Below are positions 6,884-11,756 of a DNA stretch of 11,756 bases, piece by piece. The notes beneath the pieces were generated by a model. The model was given only the letters and a program-made list of their open reading frames with translations, had not been told where the DNA came from and ran no database searches. Source of the stretch: Candidatus Methanomarinus sp. HR1 (lineage in GTDB: Archaea; Halobacteriota; Methanosarcinia; Methanosarcinales; Methanocomedenaceae); assembly GCA_002926195.1 (NCBI GenBank), contig MZXQ01000068.1, positions 1 through 11,756 on the forward strand. The letters run 5' to 3'. The position numbers and the translations under genes are program-made. The first letter of the stretch is position 1. Each line of letters begins with the position of its first letter.

Positions 6884-8092
6884 CTATTTTGGTAGTAGTA
6901 GAATTACGGAAGAATTATTATGAAAACCGCTAAACTGCCCTGACTCCATGTGTATCTCACCATATGTCTCCCAGCCTAATATCGGAACACCAGGTAAGAT
7001 ACTATTAATTAGCTCTATACTTTTGCAGAATTTGTCCTGCAGTATTAACTGCCTGACTGCACAATCAAATACCAGGATTCCGGCATACTCTTCATAACCT
7101 GCATTATGAGCAAAACGTCTGGCCATTCTAACTGCTTCTTTAGTGGCATTAATATGACCTGTCGGGCCACTTCCATCCATTATATGAAAAACAGTTCCTT
7201 GTGCAATACCGCAGGAGAAGTTAAAAGATCCGTCGTTATTAATACTTACAGGCCATCTTTTCTTATATTCATCTTTCTTATCAGTAGCCAGACCAAGCAT
7301 GAATTTTGTTAAGAACTGTGCTATTTCTCCCGGATCTGTTAATTGTTCTACATCTATTTTGTTCTTTCGAGCTGATATGGCTGTTTCTTCCTTCCATACT
7401 TCCCATGCAGGCCTGTTATTTATTTCATAAAGTATATTACCCTGCGCCCTGGTCACTTTTAATGATTTACTAAGCGGTGTATGACCATGTTTTATACCGG
7501 TAAATAACGGCTTTTTCGAGGCAAAAAGACAGATACAAAGTGCATTGGCAGAAATATCATCATTACAGAATACAAACGTTTTTTCCATTTTATAATCATC
7601 TCCTGCCATTCCTCCGACAATTTTAAATTCATTACCTAACAGATATGAAGCCAATAGACTGATCTCTTCGCCTACTCCTGATAGACCATCAATATGAAGA
7701 ATGGCAGTTAAGTAAGGATAGCCTTCCACTTTTGAAGGCAGTTCTGCTACAATATCTCTTATTGCTGTTTCATGATCTTGTTTTATCCCGGAAGCCCAGG
7801 TATTGAAGATCTTAATATCATCAGAAGAAAGTAAGCCCACTGCTATACTTCCTGTTTCAACATTTTCCTCATTGAACTCTCCTGCCGAAGAAGCTCCGAT
7901 CAAAGGAGCGTTATTAGTACCTGCTCTTATAGTATCTACTACTTCTCTATAATTATACTTTTCAGAGGAATAAACAATCGAAAGATCAATCCCGGATTCC
8001 CCCATTTTATTTTTTGCCTGCATAAGTGCTTCTTTAGCAGCCGCTGTACTGTCATGTTTAGTACTTAATCCTGTTGATAATTTTGTTCCCAT
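6884..8092 (-). CDS. Stand-alone FIST domain sensory protein (FIST_N + FIST_C)
   Basis: A 402-residue protein made only of the two FIST domains, with no kinase, cyclase, methyl-accepting or DNA-binding part. FIST_N covers about 31-225 and includes PLIGASSAGEF (63-73), HIDGLSGVGEE (133-143) and KIVGGMAGDD (157-166). FIST_C covers about 226-395 and ends with the typical VPILGWETYGEIHMESGQF and FHNNSSVILLLP. The fold is proposed to bind small ligands such as amino acids; that is a family-level prediction and no ligand is visible here. There is no signal peptide or transmembrane helix. The ATG at 8092 has a strong ribosome binding site, AGGGGGA, seven bases upstream. It lies 37 bases after the PocR kinase and 30 bases before the HisKA_2 kinase, so it probably supplies ligand sensing to one or both kinases in trans. 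Confidence 0.9.
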   Translation of the reverse strand: MGTKLSTGLSTKHDSTAAAKEALMQAKNKMGESGIDLSIVYSSEKYNYREVVDTIRAGTNNAPLIGASSAGEFNEENVETGSIAVGLLSSDDIKIFNTWASGIKQDHETAIRDIVAELPSKVEGYPYLTAILHIDGLSGVGEEISLLASYLLGNEFKIVGGMAGDDYKMEKTFVFCNDDISANALCICLFASKKPLFTGIKHGHTPLSKSLKVTRAQGNILYEINNRPAWEVWKEETAISARKNKIDVEQLTDPGEIAQFLTKFMLGLATDKKDEYKKRWPVSINNDGSFNFSCGIAQGTVFHIMDGSGPTGHINATKEAVRMARRFAHNAGYEEYAGILVFDCAVRQLILQDKFCKSIELINSILPGVPILGWETYGEIHMESGQFSGFHNNSSVILLLPK

Positions 8093-8129
8093 AGTTATTC
8101 CCCCTTTTTATTCCAATGGTTTTCACGTA

Positions 8130-9935
8130 TCATATCAAAGTTGGTATATTTTCTTTGACTCCTGTTTCCGGTTGTATTGGTATGGTAAAAGTAAAAGTAC
8201 TCCCTTTACCCGGTTCACTTTCAATCCACACTTTACCACCATGCAGCCCCACAAACCGTTTTACCAGGGCAAGACCCAATCCGGTTCCTTCGAACTGCCG
8301 TGATGTTGATGCATCTACCTGTACGAACGGCTGGAATAGTTTCTTTTGATCCTCTTTTGATATCCCTATACCGGTATCTGTTATTGCAATCTGTACCATA
8401 TCATTAATGCACTTTGCATCTATTGTGACAGACCCGCCATTTGGTGAGAATTTAATAGCATTGCTCATTAGATTAAAGAGGATCTGTTTGAATTTTCCTC
8501 CATCTGCATGTATAGTAATAAGCTTTTCATAAGTAATAACATTTATCATGATATTTTTCTTTGATGCAATAGATATTACCAGAGTCTTTATTTCATTAAT
8601 TACTGTTGAAACCACAAATTCATCATACACTAATTCCATTTTTCCGGCTTCAACTTTTGATAGATCAAGGATATCATTGATAAGCGTAAGGAGGTGATTA
8701 CCGCTTGTCAGTACATTGCTAATATATTTCAACTGTTTTTCATTAAGAGGACCGAAAGTCAAATCATGCAGTATCTCTGAAAAACCTATAATTGAATTTA
8801 GCGGAGTTCTCAGTTCATGACTCATATTGGCTAAAAATTCGGTTTTTGTTTTATTTGCCGCTGTCAGTTCCTGTGCCCTTATCTTAAGTGTATCACGCTG
8901 GTTTATAAGGTCTTTTTGCAGTTGCTGGCGCTTGCTAATATCATAAAACATCTCAATAACCATTATTTTCTCGTCTATGACAACCTTTGCAACTGTTTTT
9001 TCTATTGGGATCTCTCCGTAATCCTTCTTAAGAAGTGTAGTTTCAACACAGTCAAAACCCATTTCGTGGTCAAAGATAGGGCAGTCGTTATGTGCTCTGG
9101 GACAAACAAATTCATGACAGATCTTACCGATGATCTCTGCTTTTGATCTACCGATCATGTCTGATGCGACACTATTCACTTCCTTGATCATTCTATTGCT
9201 ATCTATGATGATTGCCCCCATCGGGTTATTATTAAACATAGTGAAGAATTTTTTTTCTGAGTTTTTAAGGGTTTTTTCTATATTTTTACGATCTATGATC
9301 TCCTGTTTTAATTCTTCATTACTTTTCATCAGTTCAACGGTACGGTCCTGCACTATAATCTCCAATTCATCACGCGTCTTTTGCAATGCATCCCCTGTTT
9401 GTTGTAATTCAGCCGCTTTCATTCCCAGTCTTGTGATAAAATTCACTATCATAAACAATAGACTTGCATTGTTCCGGATCAAATCTTTATCAACCACACG
9501 CATATGCTTTGCTTCATTAATCAATTGTACAGGATCTACATTGATATTGGGTGCAATCTCTTCAATACCCTCTAATTGTACAGTAGAGAAATTCTGTGGT
9601 ATGAATTGACCGGCAAACATAGTTCCTTTGTGTTCATCATTGATGATAATAGGTGCAACAAAGTGACCACCATACGCAAAGCAATAGAAAATCTGCGGCT
9701 TTTTTAATTCAAGTGCCTTCTTTCCCATCTCTATGAACGACCGGTTGCAACGCCGTTTTCCTTTTTCTGTTGATTGGATCAATGAACAATAACCAGTTGG
9801 ATCAGTAAAATGTGTCAGAGGCTCACCTTCAGGTGAAAAGATTACAGAGGAAAGACCCACTGTCCTGGCAAATTTATCCTGAATAGCCTGAAGCTCATCA
9901 AGGTCAATTAAATCAGGTAATGATGAATTATTCAT
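8130..9935 (-). CDS. PocR-PAS hybrid sensor histidine kinase (HisKA/HATPase_c)
   Basis: A soluble sensor kinase of 601 residues. Domain order: PocR ligand-binding domain (about 10-170) with the family cysteines C50, C63 and C85 and the motif APIIINDEHKGTMFAGQF; coiled coil (about 175-225); PAS (about 226-340) with four close cysteines C273, C278, C285 and C296; HisKA with FLANMSHELRTPLNSIIGF, phosphoacceptor H373; HATPase_c with N-box FNLMSNAIKFS (N488, N492), G1 TDTGIGIS (520-526 region) and G2 EGTGLGLALV (549-558). PocR domains are thought to bind small organic compounds such as diols. There is no receiver domain. The ATG at 9935 begins directly before the PocR domain and overlaps the stop of a 23-codon mini-ORF by eight bases, which suggests coupled translation. 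It lies upstream of FIST in the same operon. Confidence 0.92.
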   Translation of the reverse strand: MNNSSLPDLIDLDELQAIQDKFARTVGLSSVIFSPEGEPLTHFTDPTGYCSLIQSTEKGKRRCNRSFIEMGKKALELKKPQIFYCFAYGGHFVAPIIINDEHKGTMFAGQFIPQNFSTVQLEGIEEIAPNINVDPVQLINEAKHMRVVDKDLIRNNASLLFMIVNFITRLGMKAAELQQTGDALQKTRDELEIIVQDRTVELMKSNEELKQEIIDRKNIEKTLKNSEKKFFTMFNNNPMGAIIIDSNRMIKEVNSVASDMIGRSKAEIIGKICHEFVCPRAHNDCPIFDHEMGFDCVETTLLKKDYGEIPIEKTVAKVVIDEKIMVIEMFYDISKRQQLQKDLINQRDTLKIRAQELTAANKTKTEFLANMSHELRTPLNSIIGFSEILHDLTFGPLNEKQLKYISNVLTSGNHLLTLINDILDLSKVEAGKMELVYDEFVVSTVINEIKTLVISIASKKNIMINVITYEKLITIHADGGKFKQILFNLMSNAIKFSPNGGSVTIDAKCINDMVQIAITDTGIGISKEDQKKLFQPFVQVDASTSRQFEGTGLGLALVKRFVGLHGGKVWIESEPGKGSTFTFTIPIQPETGVKENIPTLI

Positions 9936-9999
9936 GTCCCACTTCTTTACCGATACTCTGTATATAGGTATTTATTAACTGACTCTTCTTTATTTTCAT
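9928..9999 (-). CDS. 23-codon mini-ORF, paralogous to the N-terminus of the HisKA_2 kinase
   Basis: An ATG at 9999-9997 opens a 23-codon frame with the pattern MKIKKSxLxNTYxxSIGxE. Without gaps it matches residues 1-23 of the kinase at 5624-6853 in 15 of 23 positions, and the first 14 bases are identical. At codon 24 the kinase has leucine (CTT) and this frame has TAA. The stop overlaps the start of the PocR kinase (ATGAATAA), and the start lies ten bases after the DUF169 stop. It is either a translated leader peptide that couples the two genes or the remnant of a kinase whose original N-terminal domain was lost. No strong Shine-Dalgarno precedes it. Confidence 0.5.
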   Translation of the reverse strand: MKIKKSQLINTYIQSIGKEVGHE

Positions 10000-10009
10000 T
10001 GAACATTTC

Positions 10010-10834
10010 TTATTCAGGATATGCCCCATATGGAAAACCATTTCTTGATCTTTGCATGCCTTCAACCATAGTATGGAATATGGAGAAAGGCATACCAAGT
10101 CCCAAAAGGTTGCCACCCCATCCACCAACCGCCCTGGCCCCAAGACAGAAGAAAGATCCGTTTAACTTTTGTTCCATAAATGGGTATGCTGTTAGATCGG
10201 CACAGACACCTCTAATTCCTATTGTGCTCATTTCAAAGCGGCTGCCTGTTAAAAAATTATATCCCTGGATGGCAAGCAGTGCCTGTTTTGGGTTCACTGC
10301 AATTATCACTACATCAGGTATAGCATCAAGTCCTTGCGCTGTGTATGTAACTGCAGCATCCATAATATCCGGCTGTATTGATACCATCCCCTTAATCGCT
10401 TTTTGTGCAGTGCCAAGTGACTCATAGCGTCCGGTATCATCATCGCCAAATAGTGCAAACTGCATATTTTCGCTGTGATTGCATGCATAAACAAACCCTT
10501 TTGTGAAATCAGCGGGCGAAGCTGTTTTACTCATCATATCAGTATATTTTCGTACGCCTCCCAGAGGTTCGGTGCTGTACTGATCCACGAGACCAAGAGC
10601 AATAGCAGCCGCCGGACAGCCTACATTGTCTTTATTGATCACTACTACTTCATTATTTTCATCAGCGATTCTTACAGCTTCACACCATGGAATACCCTGG
10701 TATTTGTCAGGATTTTTTGTACCATCAGGAATTTTTTTCCCTTTTGGGATCAATTTTACTCCTACTGGCCTGCATTGTTGTCCCGGTTCATTAAACATAT
10801 TTACAAATATGTCACTTGTTTCTTTAAAGTTCAT
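10010..10834 (-). CDS. DUF169 family protein
   Basis: A soluble 274-residue protein of the DUF169 family, which is frequent in methanogens and other anaerobes and has no established biochemical function. Typical features are the N-terminal QCRPVGVKLI segment (20-29), WCEAVR (50-55), VGCPAAAIALGL (71-82), a central YACNHSE and the C-terminal glycine-rich ARAVGGWGGNLLGLGMPFSIF. Cysteines at 21, 51, 73, 118, 211 and 230 are numerous for a protein of this size and could bind a metal or cofactor; this is inference. There is no signal peptide. ATG 10834 is well supported by GGAGTGAT at 10845-10838, an almost full archaeal Shine-Dalgarno. It is the first gene of the minus-strand sensory operon and divergent from cooC, with a shared upstream region. 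Confidence 0.85.
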   Translation of the reverse strand: MNFKETSDIFVNMFNEPGQQCRPVGVKLIPKGKKIPDGTKNPDKYQGIPWCEAVRIADENNEVVVINKDNVGCPAAAIALGLVDQYSTEPLGGVRKYTDMMSKTASPADFTKGFVYACNHSENMQFALFGDDDTGRYESLGTAQKAIKGMVSIQPDIMDAAVTYTAQGLDAIPDVVIIAVNPKQALLAIQGYNFLTGSRFEMSTIGIRGVCADLTAYPFMEQKLNGSFFCLGARAVGGWGGNLLGLGMPFSIFHTMVEGMQRSRNGFPYGAYPE

Positions 10835-10904
10835 TTAATCACTCCACTAAAATTGTACCCTACTTAATTGTCATATATGTTTAAGGTAATATTAAAAGTT
10901 ATCT

Positions 10905-10918
10905 AACTGTGGAACTGT
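10905..10918. repeat. Direct repeat AACTGT-GG-AACTGT
   Basis: AACTGT at 10905-10910 is repeated at 10913-10918, a period of eight bases. It lies between the two divergent starts and is a candidate operator half-site pair. Confidence 0.45.
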
Positions 10919-10928
10919 CAAATCTATT

Positions 10929-10944
10929 TGCGTAATTGCGTAAT
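10929..10944. repeat. Tandem direct repeat TGCGTAAT x2
   Basis: TGCGTAAT at 10929-10936 is repeated exactly at 10937-10944. The period of eight bases is the same as in the AACTGT pair 24 bases upstream. It lies about 40 bases before cooC, where a repressor or activator site would be expected. Confidence 0.5.
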
Positions 10945-10950
10945 CCGGTA

Positions 10951-10960
10951 AACTTAAGTT
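10951..10960. promoter_or_regulatory. 10-bp palindrome AACTTAAGTT
   Basis: A perfect palindrome, 23 bases before the cooC start and just after the tandem TGCGTAAT repeats. It could be an operator. It is A/T-rich and short, so chance cannot be excluded. Confidence 0.35.
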
Positions 10961-10983
10961 AATCTGAATATGTATCAGGTATC

Positions 10984-11742
10984 ATGAAGATTGCTATCAC
11001 AGGTAAAGGTGGAGTAGGAAAAACAACAATAGCAGGGACATTAGCCCGTCTTATGGCACAAGACGGGCGTGACCTTCTGACTATAGATGCTGATCCGGAT
11101 ATGAACCTGGCATCAGCACTGGGTATTAATAATCCTCCGCCACCGCTAACAGATTATAAAGAATTCATTGATGAACGGGCTGGAGGTCCGGCAGGTGTGT
11201 TCAAATTAAATCCAAAAGTGGATGATGTTGTGCAGCGATTTGGTGTCACCGGTCCGGATGGAGTAAAAATGCTGACTATGGGTACGGTGGACAGAGGTGG
11301 GTCAGGATGTATGTGTCCTGCATCCTCCTTCTTAAGAGCTCTGTTACGATATGTGGTGTTTAAGGAATCATCTATAGTGATTATGGATATGGAAGCCGGT
11401 ATCGAGCATCTGGGCAGAGGTACTACCAGAGGTATTGACCTTATGATCATTGTGGTTGAACCGGGAAAGCGCAGTATCCAGACAGCCGGAAGGATAAAGA
11501 AACTTGGTGGTGATCTTGGTATTGAGAAATTTGCAGTGGTAATTAATAAAGTGAGAGATGATGAGGTGGAAACTGTTAAATCAAGCCTGAATAGCCTGGA
11601 AATACCAGTGATAGGTACTATACCTTTTGATCTGTCATTAGCGAAAGCTGATCTGTCTGGACAATCTCCGGTAGATACACCAGGTCTGGCACTGGATGCA
11701 TTAAAAGTGATAAAAACACGTATTTTATCAGACAAATCTTAA
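10984..11742 (+). CDS. cooC: CooC-type nickel-insertion ATPase for carbon monoxide dehydrogenase
   Basis: A MinD/NifH-like P-loop ATPase of 252 residues, the usual CooC length. Family members bind nickel at a dimer interface and use ATP to load it into the C-cluster of CO dehydrogenase, in methanogens and methanotrophs the CODH/ACS complex. Visible features are the deviant Walker A KGGVGKTT (8-15, signature lysine K8), switch I IDADPDMN (34-41), the nickel-binding CxC motif GCMCPASSFLRALL with C109 and C111, switch II MDMEAGIEHLGRG (134-146) and the base-recognition NK at 188-189 (VVINKV). There is no membrane segment. The CMC motif separates it from plain MinD proteins. No CODH genes are in the window, though the sequence ends 14 bases after this stop, so they may follow. 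Confidence 0.9.
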   Translation: MKIAITGKGGVGKTTIAGTLARLMAQDGRDLLTIDADPDMNLASALGINNPPPPLTDYKEFIDERAGGPAGVFKLNPKVDDVVQRFGVTGPDGVKMLTMGTVDRGGSGCMCPASSFLRALLRYVVFKESSIVIMDMEAGIEHLGRGTTRGIDLMIIVVEPGKRSIQTAGRIKKLGGDLGIEKFAVVINKVRDDEVETVKSSLNSLEIPVIGTIPFDLSLAKADLSGQSPVDTPGLALDALKVIKTRILSDKS

Positions 11743-11756
11743 TGTGGTATTGAAAA

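Larger units (their letters stand above)
10835..10983. promoter_or_regulatory. Divergent intergenic region between the sensory operon and cooC
   Basis: These 149 bases must hold both promoters. A/T-rich TATA-like stretches are present (AATATTAAAAG near 10889-10899 and CATATATG near 10872-10879, both usable by the minus strand), but neither is decisive. Repeats in the cooC-proximal half are listed separately. For cooC, CAGGTATC runs directly up to the ATG at 10984 and is only a short-spaced ribosome binding site. Confidence 0.5.

Noticed and set aside
9130..9609. Plus-strand 159-codon frame with hydrophobic translation
   Set aside because: It is antisense to the PocR kinase, whose domains are all intact; the hydrophobicity results from complementing the codons of a charged protein.
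10000..10143. Longer minus-strand frame upstream of the 23-codon mini-ORF
   Set aside because: It runs inside the DUF169 gene in another frame and its sequence is not protein-like; only the final 23 codons have a paralogue.
11154..11735. Minus-strand 193-codon frame opposite cooC
   Set aside because: It is an antisense shadow of cooC with no recognisable motif and no ribosome binding site seen.
1..11756. CRISPR array, tRNA/rRNA gene, insertion sequence or integrase
   Set aside because: No regularly spaced long repeats, cloverleaf sequences, transposase motifs or terminal inverted repeats were found on reading the window.

Overview
The window looks like a chromosomal segment of a euryarchaeon, most plausibly a methanogen or methane-oxidising relative (Methanosarcinales / ANME-like). 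The archaeal assignment rests on an aIF1A - RIO1 kinase - two-KH protein (aDim2/Pno1-like) cluster, a TTTTATATA archaeal TATA box and a single-domain KaiC-like ATPase. The affinity to methanogens or anaerobic methanotrophs is inferred from a CooC-type nickel-insertion ATPase with a CMC motif (CO dehydrogenase maturation), DUF169, FIST and PocR proteins, and a LL-diaminopimelate aminotransferase. No 16S or mcr gene is present, so the exact lineage is open.

Layout. Positions 1-1615 (+) hold remains of a type I restriction locus: an internally deleted HsdR with the nuclease N-terminus joined in frame to the extreme C-terminus and the helicase motor missing, followed closely by a YgjP/SprT-like zinc metallopeptidase. 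Positions 1770-2927 (+) hold dapL. A small hairpin with an orphan Shine-Dalgarno sequence follows, then a KaiC-like ATPase (3005-3751). Positions 3761-5568 (+) form a translation and ribosome-assembly operon with a clear TATA box: aIF1A, apparently starting at a CUG codon, then the RIO1 kinase and the two-KH protein.

Positions 5624-10834 are all on the minus strand and read as one sensory operon in the order DUF169 protein, a 23-codon mini-ORF, PocR-PAS histidine kinase, stand-alone FIST protein, PAS-HisKA_2 histidine kinase. No response regulator or DNA-binding output is present in the window. The mini-ORF matches the first 23 residues of the last kinase at 15 of 23 positions and overlaps the start of the PocR kinase, which suggests a decapitated paralogue or domain replacement. 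A divergent regulatory region (10835-10983) with two period-8 direct repeats and a 10-bp palindrome separates this operon from cooC (10984-11742, +).

How the genes may work together: the minus-strand operon probably encodes a cytoplasmic, membrane-free signalling unit with two ligand-sensing folds (PocR, FIST), two PAS domains (one cysteine-rich) and two different kinase cores. Its position opposite cooC suggests, but does not prove, a link to one-carbon, CO or corrinoid metabolism. The aIF1A-RIO1-KH cluster couples translation initiation with small-subunit maturation.
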